Positions 1 to 9,008 are shown, counted from the stretch's first letter. The stretch is DNA of 64,000 bases from Catenovulum agarivorans YM01 (GCF_000281085.1 NZ_JH767525.1:87157-151156), one strand, 5' to 3'. Program-made: numbers and translations. The notes: generated from the letters alone by a model not told the origin.

Positions 1-1520
1 AACAAAAATTAGAGCCGAAACATACATTTATGTTACGTGCACGTATCCCTGGTGGTGTAATTGATATGCCGCAGTGGTTACAAATAGACCAAATTGCTGA
101 AGAATTGACTGATTACAACTCAATTCGTTTAACGACGCGTCAAACTTTCCAATACCACGGTATTTTAAAACGTAACTTAAAACCGTTAATTAAAGGTTTG
201 TACCAAGTTAAATTAGACTCAATTGCCGCCTGTGGTGACGTTAACCGTAACGTTATGGCAACCACTAACCCAATTCAAACTCAGTTGCAAAAAGAAGTGC
301 ACGAATGGTCAGTTAAAATTTCTGAGCATTTATTGCCAAAAACTCGTGCGTACTTTGAGTTATGGTTAGATGAAGAAAAATTAGAAACCCCAGCAGACGT
401 TGAGCAAGAGCCTGTTTACGGTAAAACTTATTTACCACGTAAATTTAAAATTGCAGTTGCTGTACCTCCGTATAATGATGTTGACATCAGCGCCAACGAT
501 TTAAGCTTTATCGCCATTGAAGACGGTAAAGGCGGCTTAGCTGGTTTTAACGTATGTGCTGGTGGTGGTTTAGGTTCTACCCATGGTGACGTAAACACCT
601 ACCCTCAGTTAACTCGTGTTTTAGGTTTCTGTAAGTTAGAAGACACTCTTGATTTTGCTCAAGCTGTGATGATGACTCAACGTGACAATGGTAACCGTTA
701 CGACCGTAAACGCGCACGTACTAAGTACACAGTTGATGACATGGGTGTAGATGCATTCCGTGAAGCAACTGAAAAACATGCTGGTAAAAAGTTTGAAGCT
801 GCGCGTGATTATGAATTCACTAGCCAAGGTGATCGTTTTGGTTGGGTAGAAGACATGAACGGCAACTGGCACTTAACGCTTTTCTTAGAAGCTGGCCGTA
901 TTGTTGATGACGAACGTCGTACAATCAAAACAGGTTTACGCGAAATTGCTAAAGTTCACAAAGGTGAATACCGCATGACAGCTAACCAAAACATTATGAT
1001 TGCCAACGTAGCTGCAGCAGACAAAGCTAAAATTGAAGACATGTGTAAACAGTACGGTTTATTAGGTACTGAACATTCACCAATTATGCTTAATAGTATC
1101 GCTTGTGTTGCATTACCAACTTGTGCGTTAGCTATGGCTGAGTCAGAGCGTTATTTACCACGTTTAATTGAAAAATTTGACGTGTTAGCGCAAAAACACG
1201 GTGTTGGCGATCAAGAAATCGTAACACGTATGACAGGTTGTCCAAACGGCTGTGGTCGTCCTTTCTTAGCAGAAGTTGCTTTTGTTGGTAAAGGCCCAGG
1301 TAAATACAATATGTATTTAGGTGCTGACGGTAAAGGTACACGCTTAAATCAAATGTATCGCGAAAACATCGGCGAAGAAGAAATTCTAGCTGAAATGGAT
1401 ACTATCCTAGCGCGCTATAGCAAAGAAAGAGAACAAGACGAACGCTTTGGTGACTATGTTGTACGAATTGGTTTAGTTAAACCTGTATATGACGGTCGAG
1501 AGTTTCATGCCACAAATTGA
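1..1520 (+). CDS. cysI: Sulfite reductase (NADPH) hemoprotein beta subunit, 5'-truncated by window edge
   Basis: Reduces sulfite to sulfide with siroheme and a 4Fe-4S cluster in assimilatory sulfate reduction, taking electrons from the CysJ flavoprotein. The frame is open from base 3 and reads QKLEPKHTF before the first ATG at 30, which matches the interior of CysI. The true start therefore lies left of the window, with roughly 60-70 residues missing. The cluster/siroheme cysteines are present as CVALPTC (about 1100-1125) and TGCPNGCG (about 1233-1256). Early motifs [11 protein letters not shown] and MATTNP are also typical. The end overlaps cysH by 14 bases, so the two are translationally linked. 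cysJ is expected just outside to the left (inference). Family assignment is firm. Confidence 0.97.
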   Translation, partial: QKLEPKHTFMLRARIPGGVIDMPQWLQIDQIAEELTDYNSIRLTTRQTFQYHGILKRNLKPLIKGLYQVKLDSIAACGDVNRNVMATTNPIQTQLQKEVHEWSVKISEHLLPKTRAYFELWLDEEKLETPADVEQEPVYGKTYLPRKFKIAVAVPPYNDVDISANDLSFIAIEDGKGGLAGFNVCAGGGLGSTHGDVNTYPQLTRVLGFCKLEDTLDFAQAVMMTQRDNGNRYDRKRARTKYTVDDMGVDAFREATEKHAGKKFEAARDYEFTSQGDRFGWVEDMNGNWHLTLFLEAGRIVDDERRTIKTGLREIAKVHKGEYRMTANQNIMIANVAAADKAKIEDMCKQYGLLGTEHSPIMLNSIACVALPTCALAMAESERYLPRLIEKFDVLAQKHGVGDQEIVTRMTGCPNGCGRPFLAEVAFVGKGPGKYNMYLGADGKGTRLNQMYRENIGEEEILAEMDTILARYSKEREQDERFGDYVVRIGLVKPVYDGREFHATN

Positions 1521-2253
1521 TTTTGTAAAGCTACTTGAAGCAGACAAATCAGAACAAGTTGCAGCGTTAACGCAAGTTAACGCTGAGCTTGAACAACTGA
1601 CGCCTCAGCAAAGAGTAGAATGGGCTGCTAAACACTTGCCTGGACCTCAAATTCTTTCATCGAGTTTTGGTATCCAAGCGGCTGTTATGCTCAATTTAGT
1701 TAACTCAGCAATTCCACAAATTCCTGTGGTATTAACTGACACTGGCTACTTATTTCCAGAAACTTATGAGTTTATCGATCAGCTAACTGAACGCTTAAAG
1801 TTAAACTTAAAAGTGTACCGCTCACCATGGAGCCCTGCGTGGCAAGAACAACGCTGGGGTAAATTGTGGGAGCAAGGTGTCGAAGGCATCGAAAAATATA
1901 ATCAGATCAATAAAGTTGATCCGATGAAACAAGCTATGCAAGAGTTAGATGCAAAAGTTTGGTACACAGGTTTACGCCGCGACCAAGCCAGCAGCCGAGC
2001 AAACTTGCCTGTATTACAAATTAGCGGTGGTCGTTATAAAGTTCAGCCAATTATTGATTGGACGAATAAAGATGTACATTACTATTTGAAAGAGCATAAC
2101 TTACCGTATCATCCATTATGGGATCAAGGTTATGTATCTGTTGGTGATTGGCATACCTCTCGCCCATTAGAATTGGGTATGACTGAAGAAGAAACTCGTT
2201 TCTTTGGTTTAAAACGTGAGTGTGGTCTTCACGAAGGTGGTAGCGGTATATAA
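1507..2253 (+). CDS. cysH: Phosphoadenosine phosphosulfate (PAPS) reductase
   Basis: Reduces PAPS to sulfite and adenosine 3',5'-bisphosphate with thioredoxin, one step before CysI. The 248-residue product has the PP-loop-like segment [11 protein letters not shown], the conserved [21 protein letters not shown], and the C-terminal catalytic cysteine in KRECGLHEG. It lacks the extra cysteine pairs of the 4Fe-4S-bearing APS/PAPS reductases, so it is the thioredoxin-dependent enterobacterial type. I chose ATG 1507, inside the end of cysI with GAGAG nearby, because homologues start about here. An in-frame ATG at 1489 has no visible ribosome site. The stop codon lies inside a terminator hairpin. 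Confidence 0.96.
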   Translation: MPQIDFVKLLEADKSEQVAALTQVNAELEQLTPQQRVEWAAKHLPGPQILSSSFGIQAAVMLNLVNSAIPQIPVVLTDTGYLFPETYEFIDQLTERLKLNLKVYRSPWSPAWQEQRWGKLWEQGVEGIEKYNQINKVDPMKQAMQELDAKVWYTGLRRDQASSRANLPVLQISGGRYKVQPIIDWTNKDVHYYLKEHNLPYHPLWDQGYVSVGDWHTSRPLELGMTEEETRFFGLKRECGLHEGGSGI

Positions 2254-2276
2254 CCGCTACTCGCTTTATCTTTTTA
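2240..2276 (+). terminator. Rho-independent terminator spanning the cysH stop codon
   Basis: GTAGCGGT (2240-2247) pairs perfectly with ACCGCTAC (2253-2260) around the loop ATATA, and a T-rich stretch follows (2265-2275). The TAA stop of cysH (2251-2253) sits in the loop and the foot of the 3' arm, so a terminating ribosome would cover the hairpin. It probably ends the cysI-cysH transcript and separates it from cysG. Confidence 0.7.
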
Positions 2277-2370
2277 TTGTAATATCCCTGTATTTATTAA
2301 ACCCCTTCCCTGCTTTTGCGTTAAACTTAGCAAAGATATCTCTAGACATTTTTAGTTGTTAAGGCTTGTT

Positions 2371-3792
2371 ATGGAACAGTTTCCAATCTTTTTAAATATG
2401 GCTAATTTCCCCTGTGCCGTTGTTGGTGGTGGCGAAGTTGCTTATCGAAAAATCAGCGCATTATTAAAAGCCAAAGCACTAATTTGTGTGATCTCACCTG
2501 AAATTAATGCCGACATTAATGCCTTAGTAGAAAACAAACAAATAGAATGGCTACAACAAAACTGGCAAGCAGACAGTATTGCAGGCAAACGTCTAGTGGT
2601 TGCCGCTACAGATAACAACCAAGTTAATAAACAAATTTTCGAATATTGTGAAGCGCATAATATTTTAGTGAATACAGTCGACCAACCTGATTTATGCCGT
2701 TACACCACACCATCTATTGTTGACCGCTCACCTATTGTTATTGCTATTTCATCTGCAGGTATGAGCCCAGTTTTAGCAAGACGTATACGCGCTATGATAG
2801 AAACCGCGTTACCACAATCTTTATCTGGTATTGCCCAATATGCAGGCTCTATTCGCGGCAAAATAAAAAATAAATTACCAACGATTGATTTGCGCCGTTT
2901 GTTTTGGGAAAAGTTTTTCTCAAGTTCAATCATGTCGCGTTTTGAGCAAATGGCAGACAGCGAAAAAACTGACTTGGTGGATAATTTATTAGATGATACC
3001 CATGAACAAGGTGAGGTTTGGTTAGTTGGTGCTGGCCCTGGCGATCCTGAGCTTATCACCATTAAAGCGCTACAAAAGTTACAACTTGCAGATGTTGTGG
3101 TATATGACCGACTCGTCTCGGAAGACATTGTTAACCTAGCACGCAAAGATGCTGAGTTTATTTGTGTTGGCAAACAGAAAAGTTTGCACATGAAACAACA
3201 GCAAGAAATTAATCAAATACTGGTTGATTTAGCTAAACAAGGTAAAAAAGTTTGCCGCTTAAAAGGTGGTGACCCGTTTATTTTTGGGCGTGGTGGTGAA
3301 GAATTAGAAACCTTAGTTGAGCAGCAAATTCCTTTCCAAGTGATTCCAGCTGTAACTGCAGCTGCCGGCTGTTCAAGTTATGCGGGTATTCCGTTAACCC
3401 ATAGAGACTATGCGCGCAAAGTTACTTTTGTCACTGGGCAAAACAGTAAAGCGGGTGACGAGCCTGATTGGCAATCACTTATCCACCCTTATCATACCTT
3501 GTGTATTTACATGGGCTTGAGTAAAGCACAGCAGGTACAAGAAAACTTAATTAAGCATGGTATGGCTGCCGATATGCCGGTTGCTATTGTTGAAAATGGC
3601 ACAACTCAACATCAACGTGTGGTGACTGGTATTTTAAGTGAGTTAGGGCAATTACAGCAGCAACACAACATCGGCTCACCTGCGTTATTAATAATCGGCC
3701 AAGTCGTTAAATTACATAGCTCGCTAGATTGGTTTACCCCTGATAGGCAAGAAAACGCCGGCGCATTTAAGAATTATTTGGCTGAGAAGTAG
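2371..3792 (+). CDS. cysG: Siroheme synthase (trifunctional CysG)
   Basis: Makes siroheme, the cofactor of CysI, from uroporphyrinogen III. Residues about 1-150 are the precorrin-2 dehydrogenase/sirohydrochlorin ferrochelatase half: Rossmann motif VVGGGEVAYRK, then PSIVDRSPIVIAISSAGMSPVLAR. About 150-210 is the dimerisation region (RRLFWEKFF). About 215-470 is the SAM-dependent uroporphyrinogen-III C-methyltransferase: LVGAGPGDPELIT, VVYDRLVS, LKGGDPFIFGRGGEE, GIPLTHRDYA. Its 473 residues match the full-length three-activity form. I used ATG 2371 because AAGG precedes it and homologues begin MxxFPIF; the ATG at 2356 has no such site. It follows the cysH terminator by about 100 bases, so it probably has its own promoter. 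Confidence 0.96.
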   Translation: MEQFPIFLNMANFPCAVVGGGEVAYRKISALLKAKALICVISPEINADINALVENKQIEWLQQNWQADSIAGKRLVVAATDNNQVNKQIFEYCEAHNILVNTVDQPDLCRYTTPSIVDRSPIVIAISSAGMSPVLARRIRAMIETALPQSLSGIAQYAGSIRGKIKNKLPTIDLRRLFWEKFFSSSIMSRFEQMADSEKTDLVDNLLDDTHEQGEVWLVGAGPGDPELITIKALQKLQLADVVVYDRLVSEDIVNLARKDAEFICVGKQKSLHMKQQQEINQILVDLAKQGKKVCRLKGGDPFIFGRGGEELETLVEQQIPFQVIPAVTAAAGCSSYAGIPLTHRDYARKVTFVTGQNSKAGDEPDWQSLIHPYHTLCIYMGLSKAQQVQENLIKHGMAADMPVAIVENGTTQHQRVVTGILSELGQLQQQHNIGSPALLIIGQVVKLHSSLDWFTPDRQENAGAFKNYLAEK

Positions 3793-3795
3793 TGC

Positions 3796-3915
3796 AACCA
3801 AGTCCAGCTGAAGCATAATTTTCTAAAATCGCCGTGAATCCATCCTTGGAAGCTCCCAAACGTCGTCCCGGACGTTTGAAGTTTTAGAAAATCAGCATTC
3901 AGCTAGACTTTTATC
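3796..3915. repeat. Long-hairpin dispersed repeat, copy 1
   Basis: First of three near-identical copies (others at 4118 and 30857). Nested inverted repeats are visible. The outer arms are AGCTGAA (3806-3812) and TTCAGCT (3898-3904). The middle arms are ATTTTCTAAAA (3818-3828) and TTTTAGAAAAT (3882-3892). The inner hairpin is CAAACGTC (3857-3864) and GACGTTTG (3871-3878) with loop GTCCCG. It lies immediately after cysG. It resembles a small non-autonomous (MITE/REP-like) element or a structured RNA; which one cannot be told from sequence alone. Confidence 0.85.
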
Positions 3916-4117
3916 TAGCATTTGTGTCTCTTGTCGAACAAATAACAGCAACGAAAATGCCGAAAAGGTGAATGGATGTGTTTCGAGCAAAACTTCACAA
4001 AAAAGGGATTTTTTGTGCGAGCGGCTCATGGACGAGTTCAAAGCGATTTTGCGAGGAATACTCCATTTGCCTTTGACCTTCTCAGCCACAATCGAAGAAG
4101 CGATGGATGTATATTAC

Positions 4118-4252
4118 ACCCAAGCCCAGCTGAAGCATAGTTTTCTAAAATCGCTGTGAATCCATCCGTGGAAGCTCCCAAACGTCGTCCCGGACGTTTG
4201 AAGTTTTAGAAAATCAGCGTTCAGCTAGACTTTTATCAAGCATTTTTATTGC
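4118..4252. repeat. Long-hairpin dispersed repeat, copy 2
   Basis: Same orientation as copy 1 and about 320 bases downstream. All three arm pairs are conserved and the loop is GTCCCG. The match to copy 3 continues about 20 bases past the outer arm, through AAGCATTTTTATTGC, where copy 1 has diverged (CTAGCATTTGTGTC). Differences from copy 1 are scattered single bases, mostly outside the paired arms. Confidence 0.85.
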
Positions 4253-4452
4253 TTCTAGAATAAACAACAGCGATAAAAATTTAGGAAAGTGCTAGAGCAA
4301 TAACTTAGAGCAAAATCTCTTTTTCAGGGGCGAATCAGAACCGAAGCACCGCTTCGCAGTCTGACGAGGTGGAGCCAAGGACGGCGACAGGGCCTGCCCT
4401 TCAGGGACGAATAATCTACTCAGGATTTACTTTAATCCAGAACAGCGTTTTT

Positions 4453-4490
4453 GCGATAGTTATGGTCTAGTGATTTCCCTATATTGCACT
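4453..4490. repeat. Short shared module A (partner at 31187)
   Basis: GCGATAGTTATG, then a short variable stretch, then GATTTCCCTATATTGCAC. The same string with a few changes occurs at 31187-31222 near priA. It is outside any convincing gene. Confidence 0.65.
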
Positions 4491-4497
4491 GGCCTAG

Positions 4498-4541
4498 CAG
4501 CGATTTGCGAAAAATATCGCTGCCAACATAACCTTCCCTGC
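4498..4541. repeat. Short shared module B (partner at 31099)
   Basis: CAGCGATTTGCGAAAAATAT, then CGCTGCCAACATAACCTT and CCCTGC. The copy at 31099-31142 is nearly identical. The palindromic CAGCGAT...ATCGCTG in it can fold into a small hairpin. Relative to the hairpin repeat, modules A and B are in the opposite order in the two regions. Confidence 0.65.
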
Positions 4542-4572
4542 TGCCAACCCAAAAACGCCTCAAATACAAAAC

Positions 4573-5520
4573 CTACTTCATATTCACATGAATTGCAGGC
4601 TCTAACACAGCAGCGAATTGCTCTAAATAATTCAGATTCAACTCAGCTGGAATCAAACGCGCCAACTCATTACCAATTTGCGTGAGCTTATAATAAGTTA
4701 ACACATACCCACTTTTAGCCACCTGCAACTGAATTTTGCCACTGCCAATTTCCATCTCAATCACCTGACCTTTTTTCAGCTCAGTAGTTTCAATTTCGCT
4801 GGCGTATAACAAATTCAAATCAAACAAAGTGAGTAAATCTGGGTAATTTAACCCACATTTAGATAAGTTAATGGCAAAACCATGGTCTTTTTTAAATAAA
4901 TCGAACCAAGTTGGTAAAACGTAGAATCCGCTAAAAATACGTCCGCCATATTCGTTTTTATCTTTCAGCGTAACATTACACGCAGCTTGAAAAATAAGCG
5001 CATCTCTGTGGGTCATTTGTTTTAAAGTAGACAATGCACGCAGCGAAAAACTACCAGGCCGCAAAGTCTGCATGGCAAGAATTTTACCCCAGAGTTTTTG
5101 CATCGGCGTAGAAAAAATGCTTTCAGCCATTTCAAAAAATTGATGTAACCAGTCGGGGTCGATATCCTCATTCGGCACCTTGTCATCAACATAACTTAGC
5201 GCCTGCTGCATAATCATTTCAAGGTTTTGCTGCTTACGCGCTGAATCTAAACGCTCACGGCGGCTGGCTCTTTGCTCTAACGAAAGTTGACCTTTAACTT
5301 GGCTGGTAATTCCGTATTTGTGGGCAATTTGGGCTAAACGAAAACTTGCAGTTTGTTGATCTAAAGTCACTTTTGCCTGCGCTCTGCCTTGAGAGTGCGC
5401 GCTGACAGTTGCAGCTTTATCGGCAGCTGTTGGTTTAGATTGCTGTTTCTTGTCAGCTAACTGCACAACCTCTTTTTGTAACGATGGTGGCAAATTGGCT
5501 GATAGGCCTGAAGTTTTCAT
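4573..5520 (-). CDS. Conserved protein of unknown function, TIGR03899/DUF2806-like
   Basis: A 315-residue soluble protein with no signal peptide or membrane segment. Residues about 1-70 are low-complexity and rich in Lys, Gln and Ala. Residues about 85-125 are charged and probably helical. The core about 125-190 (DWLHQFFEMAESI, MQKLWGKILAMQ, GSFSLRALSTLKQMT) resembles the DUF2806-type region of the TIGR03899 family, known from Vibrio and Shewanella relatives with no assigned role. The rest (190-315) is mixed helix and strand. It is transcribed towards cysG from a region divergent to the response regulator at 5626. Family recall is from memory, so the name is moderate; that the gene is real is well supported by length and composition. 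Confidence 0.7.
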   Translation of the reverse strand: MKTSGLSANLPPSLQKEVVQLADKKQQSKPTAADKAATVSAHSQGRAQAKVTLDQQTASFRLAQIAHKYGITSQVKGQLSLEQRASRRERLDSARKQQNLEMIMQQALSYVDDKVPNEDIDPDWLHQFFEMAESIFSTPMQKLWGKILAMQTLRPGSFSLRALSTLKQMTHRDALIFQAACNVTLKDKNEYGGRIFSGFYVLPTWFDLFKKDHGFAINLSKCGLNYPDLLTLFDLNLLYASEIETTELKKGQVIEMEIGSGKIQLQVAKSGYVLTYYKLTQIGNELARLIPAELNLNYLEQFAAVLEPAIHVNMK

Positions 5521-5625
5521 AAAAGTTTAAGATTATTTTTATAGTTATGAGCGACATGTCTATATTAGGCTATAATTAATCCAGTTGTATAGTTAAATGC
5601 CAATATCTTACTTACCGGAACTCAT

Positions 5626-7857
5626 ATGCTGCAAAACAAATTAGACGATGTAATTCTATTTGCTGATGACGACGACGATTTGGACATCGAGCCGGATGAA
5701 GTTGACCCAAGTAATGCTTGGCACGTGTTAGTTGTAGATGATGATGCTGAAATTCATTCAGTTACCCAATTAGCTCTAAGTGGTTTAGAAACACTCGGAA
5801 AGCCTTTATATTTTGGCCATGCCTACTCTGGCAAAGAGTCTATCGAATATATGCAAAATCATCACGATGTTGCAGTCATATTGATGGACGTTGTAATGGA
5901 GCATGAAAATGCAGGTTTAGATGCAGTTAAACATATTCGCGACGAGCTAGGGCAAACCAACACTCGAATCATCCTACGTACAGGTCAGCCAGGTTATGCG
6001 CCTGAAGAAACAGTGGTTCAGCAGTACGATATTAATGACTATAAAACCAAAACAGAGTTGACCCGCAGTAAATTAGTCACAACACTCATTTCAGCCATTC
6101 GAAGTTTTGACCAAATAACACAAATTGAAAAAAGCAAAGCTCAATTAGCCAATATAGTTGCGTCGTGCGTGCAGCTACAACAACAAGATCCACAAAAATT
6201 TACCCAAGAAACAATTAACGCTCTAAATGATTTATTAGAAATACAAGCACAAGGATTAATTTGTGTAAGACCCATCAACAAAGAAAATGCGCGCCCTTTT
6301 GTGATAGGCGGTACAGCGGATTACCAAGAGTGCAATGGTCAACTGATAGAGCAATTAGACAACGGCCGCATTATTATGCAGCTGAGCCAATGTTTAAATC
6401 ATCAGCAACACCAGTTACATTCAGCTGATCTAGCTTTATTTGTAAAAAGCAAAAAGTTTCATGCAGCGATTTATTTGGATGAAGGTATAGATTCAAGTCG
6501 CTTTAACGAACAATTAACCAATGTATTGCTAAGCAATGTTGGTGTTAGTTTAGAAAACGTTCAGCTATTCCAAGAACTAAAAAATATGGCATTTCGCGAT
6601 AGTTTAACGGGTTTATCTAACCGTACAGATTTTATTCGTATGTTAGATAAATATGTACAAGACCCATCCATGGGTGACACAGTTGTACTAGTCGACTTAA
6701 CTCACTTTGCCGATATCAATGATGGTTTAGGACAAGAAACTGGCAATCATCTACTTAGAGCAGTCGCTGAACGATTAAAAGAAAAATATGGTAATAATAG
6801 TCGACTCGCTCGAGTTAGCGCCGACGTATTTGGCATCATAGGTCATAAAATTCTAGTCAACCCAGAGCATATTGTAGAATTGTTTGACTACCCACTAAAA
6901 GTTGAAGATCAGCGAATCCCGGTCCATTTCAGTATGGGATTTTGTGATAGAGACCCTAACGACAAAAGTGGTCTACGTATTTTAAAACACGCAGATATCG
7001 CACTAAACCAAGCAAAAAAAGACCGGCAGCAGTGTTACTCATATTTCTCAGATACTATGGAACAAAAAACTGCGTGGCGACTGGGGATGGCACACCAACT
7101 GCGCGAAGACTTTCAGCACAATAAACTACAAGTTTGGTTCCAACCTCAACTGGACTTAAATACCCATTCAGTTATAGGTTTCGAGGCATTGTTACGCTGG
7201 CCTAGAATCGAAGGTGGCATGATAGAGCCAGAAGTATTTGTGCCGCTGGCTGAACATTCGGGATTGATGATAGACATAGGCAACTGGGTTGTTGAAGAGT
7301 CTTGCCGCCAGTTAAAACAGCTAGAAGATAAGGGATTCAATAAAATCCGTATTGCAATAAATGTGTCTATGGCACAATTTAGAAACCCTAAATTTGTACC
7401 AACAATCATAGACACTGTGCATAAATTTGCGGTTAAACCTCAATCGATTGAACTGGAAATAACCGAAAGTGTGTTGATGAACAATCCAAGTGCAGTGATT
7501 GATGCCCTAACCTTACTTAAAGCTGAAGGCATTCAAGTATCGCTAGATGATTTTGGCACTGGGTTCAGTTCTTTGAATTATCTACATCAATTACCACTTG
7601 ACCGTATGAAAATAGACAGAGCCTTTGTTCGTGATATCTTAAGTAAAAATGGTGAAGTGATAGTTGAGACTGTGTTGGCGCTCGGGAAAAAACTTGGCCT
7701 ACATACAATCGCTGAAGGTGTTGAAGAAATTGTTCAAGAGCGAAAGTTATTGGATATGGGCTGCGAAGAAGTGCAAGGCTTCTTATATGCAAAGCCATTA
7801 GCACCAGACCAAGTGCAAAACTTTGTTGCTGAACATCAAAATGCTCAGCATCACTGA
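5626..7857 (+). CDS. Response regulator with DUF3369, degenerate GGDEF and intact EAL domains
   Basis: A cytoplasmic c-di-GMP phosphodiesterase probably driven by a phosphorelay. Receiver domain at about residues 35-165: VLVVDDDAEIH supplies the acidic pocket and ILMDVVMEHENAG the phospho-acceptor Asp. DUF3369 sensor-like region at about 170-310. GGDEF at about 320-460: the catalytic loop reads SADVF in place of GGDEF, so cyclase activity is probably lost. EAL at about 475-735 keeps FEALLRW, the Asn of INVSMAQF, ELEITES, DDFGTGFSSLNY, KIDRAFV, EGVEE and QGFLYAKPL. The 743-residue length suits this architecture. GGAA precedes ATG 5626. No histidine kinase is adjacent. A stem-loop follows the gene. 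Confidence 0.92.
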   Translation: MLQNKLDDVILFADDDDDLDIEPDEVDPSNAWHVLVVDDDAEIHSVTQLALSGLETLGKPLYFGHAYSGKESIEYMQNHHDVAVILMDVVMEHENAGLDAVKHIRDELGQTNTRIILRTGQPGYAPEETVVQQYDINDYKTKTELTRSKLVTTLISAIRSFDQITQIEKSKAQLANIVASCVQLQQQDPQKFTQETINALNDLLEIQAQGLICVRPINKENARPFVIGGTADYQECNGQLIEQLDNGRIIMQLSQCLNHQQHQLHSADLALFVKSKKFHAAIYLDEGIDSSRFNEQLTNVLLSNVGVSLENVQLFQELKNMAFRDSLTGLSNRTDFIRMLDKYVQDPSMGDTVVLVDLTHFADINDGLGQETGNHLLRAVAERLKEKYGNNSRLARVSADVFGIIGHKILVNPEHIVELFDYPLKVEDQRIPVHFSMGFCDRDPNDKSGLRILKHADIALNQAKKDRQQCYSYFSDTMEQKTAWRLGMAHQLREDFQHNKLQVWFQPQLDLNTHSVIGFEALLRWPRIEGGMIEPEVFVPLAEHSGLMIDIGNWVVEESCRQLKQLEDKGFNKIRIAINVSMAQFRNPKFVPTIIDTVHKFAVKPQSIELEITESVLMNNPSAVIDALTLLKAEGIQVSLDDFGTGFSSLNYLHQLPLDRMKIDRAFVRDILSKNGEVIVETVLALGKKLGLHTIAEGVEEIVQERKLLDMGCEEVQGFLYAKPLAPDQVQNFVAEHQNAQHH

Positions 7858-7875
7858 AAGTACTATACTTAGTTT

Positions 7876-7912
7876 AGGCTCATTTAAACTTATTTCTTGT
7901 GTAAATGAGCCT
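7876..7912 (+). terminator. Stem-loop after the GGDEF-EAL gene, probable terminator
   Basis: AGGCTCATTTA (7876-7886) pairs perfectly over 11 bp with TAAATGAGCCT (7902-7912) around a 15-base loop. The downstream T-tract is weak (TATCAATAAAA), so termination efficiency is uncertain. Confidence 0.5.
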
Positions 7913-7954
7913 TATCAATAAAAACCTCTGTACATTTGTGTCACTTTATTTACA

Positions 7955-7979
7955 ATTAATGAGAACAATTCTCATTAAT
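7955..7979 (+). promoter_or_regulatory. Fur-like palindromic operator ahead of the iron importer
   Basis: ATTAATGAGAA (7955-7965) and TTCTCATTAAT (7969-7979) form a perfect 11-bp inverted repeat with spacer CAA, ending 17 bases before the start codon of the ferric-binding protein. The GAGAA...TTCTC core with AT-rich flanks fits the Fur box pattern of overlapping inverted hexamers. Iron-dependent repression of the operon is inferred. Confidence 0.8.
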
Positions 7980-7996
7980 AAAAGTTAATAATCGCT

Positions 7997-9001
7997 ATGA
8001 AAATTTTAAGTTTTTTATTGCTTGCAGTCGTTACCCTGCCAAGCTTTGCTAAAGATGACACTGTTAATATCTATTCATTCCGCCAAGCTTTTTTAATCGA
8101 GCCTATTTTGCAGCAATTTACTGAGCAAACTGGCATCAAAACCAAAGTTGTGTTTGCAGAGAAAGGTTTGATAGAAAGAATCAAACGTGAGGGCAAATAT
8201 AGCCCAGCTGATGTAGTTTTAACCTCTAATTTCAGTAAGTTATTACAACTGTCGGATGAAAATTTAACTCAAGCATTTAATCACGCTGACATCAACGCCA
8301 ACATACCCGCGCATTTTAGAGATCAAAATGGTCACTGGGTTGCGTTAACTAAACGCATCCGCAATATCTACGCGGCCAAAACGCGTGTAGCTTCACCTTT
8401 CACTTTAAGTTATGAAGACTTAGCCAAACCAGAATTTAAAGGTAAAATTTGTACACGCAGTGGCAAACATCCGTATAACTTAGGTTTAGTTGCGTCTATG
8501 ATAGCGCATCACGGAGAAGCCCAAACAAAAACTTGGTTATTAGCGGTAAAAGAAAACTTAGCTCGCAAACCACAAGGCAATGACAGAGCGCAAGTAAAAG
8601 CCATTAGTGAAGGTTTATGCGATGTATCTTTGGGTAACAGCTATTATTTTGGCAAAATGATTACCGATCCGGCGCAAAAAGCTTGGGCTGATTCAGTTCA
8701 TATCATTTATCCAAATCAGCAAAACCGCGGTGCACATGTTAACGTTTCGGGCGCAGCGGTTGCTAAACATGCACCAAATAAACAAAATGCAATTAAGCTC
8801 ATTGCATTTTTAGCGTCAGAGCAAGCACAGCAAGCGTATTCGTCGCTTAACTTTGAGTATCCAGTCAACCCACAAGTAAAACCTGCAGATTTGGTTGCAA
8901 GTTGGGGTGAATTTAAGGAAGATACGCTTCCATTGACCAAAGTAGCCGAAAATCGTTCAGCAGCACTAAAACTGATTGATGGGGTGAAGTTCGACTTGTA
9001 G
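7997..9001 (+). CDS. fbpA: Periplasmic Fe(3+)-binding protein of iron ABC importer
   Basis: Captures ferric iron in the periplasm and delivers it to the FbpB permease. A Sec signal peptide covers about residues 1-18 (hydrophobic LSFLLLAVVTLPSFA, cleavage before KDD). The mature part is a class-II periplasmic binding fold: VNIYSFRQ at the start, TGIKTKVVFAEKG, and DVVLTSNFS. The adjacent iron-ligand tyrosines are in GNSYYFGKM (about 213-221), as in FbpA/FutA/AfuA. The 334-residue length is usual. It is first in a three-gene operon and sits directly behind the Fur-like box. The fbp/fut/afu naming varies; function is clear. Confidence 0.92.
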   Translation: MKILSFLLLAVVTLPSFAKDDTVNIYSFRQAFLIEPILQQFTEQTGIKTKVVFAEKGLIERIKREGKYSPADVVLTSNFSKLLQLSDENLTQAFNHADINANIPAHFRDQNGHWVALTKRIRNIYAAKTRVASPFTLSYEDLAKPEFKGKICTRSGKHPYNLGLVASMIAHHGEAQTKTWLLAVKENLARKPQGNDRAQVKAISEGLCDVSLGNSYYFGKMITDPAQKAWADSVHIIYPNQQNRGAHVNVSGAAVAKHAPNKQNAIKLIAFLASEQAQQAYSSLNFEYPVNPQVKPADLVASWGEFKEDTLPLTKVAENRSAALKLIDGVKFDL

Positions 9002-9008
9002 GTGATGT

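Larger units (their letters stand above)
3793..4572. other. 780-bp intergenic mosaic of dispersed repeats, no credible gene
   Basis: Between the stop of cysG and the stop of the convergent gene at 4573. It holds two copies of the hairpin repeat (3796-3915, 4118-4252) and a middle segment (about 3960-4060) loosely resembling 31020-31110. It also holds a GC-richer stretch (about 4325-4420) with small palindromes such as GAAGC/GCTTC, and two short modules (4453-4490, 4498-4541) that recur near priA. Short open frames at 3968-4159 and 4470-4685 run through the repeats, have no ribosome site or family signature, and look spurious. Confidence 0.75.

Noticed and set aside
3968..4159. 63-residue open frame in the cysG-side repeat region
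   Set aside because: It runs into hairpin repeat copy 2, has no ribosome site and no recognisable domain; its reading is explained by the repeat sequence.
3796..4252. CRISPR array
   Set aside because: Only two copies with a long, unequal spacer, far longer than CRISPR repeats, and no cas genes in the window.
4470..4685. 71-residue open frame
   Set aside because: Crosses shared modules A and B and then the antisense of the gene at 4573; no start signal.
7146..7415. Antisense open frames inside long genes (for example 7146-7415, 35693-36244, 13576-13950)
   Set aside because: They are opposite-strand shadows of well-supported genes and carry no start signals or domains.
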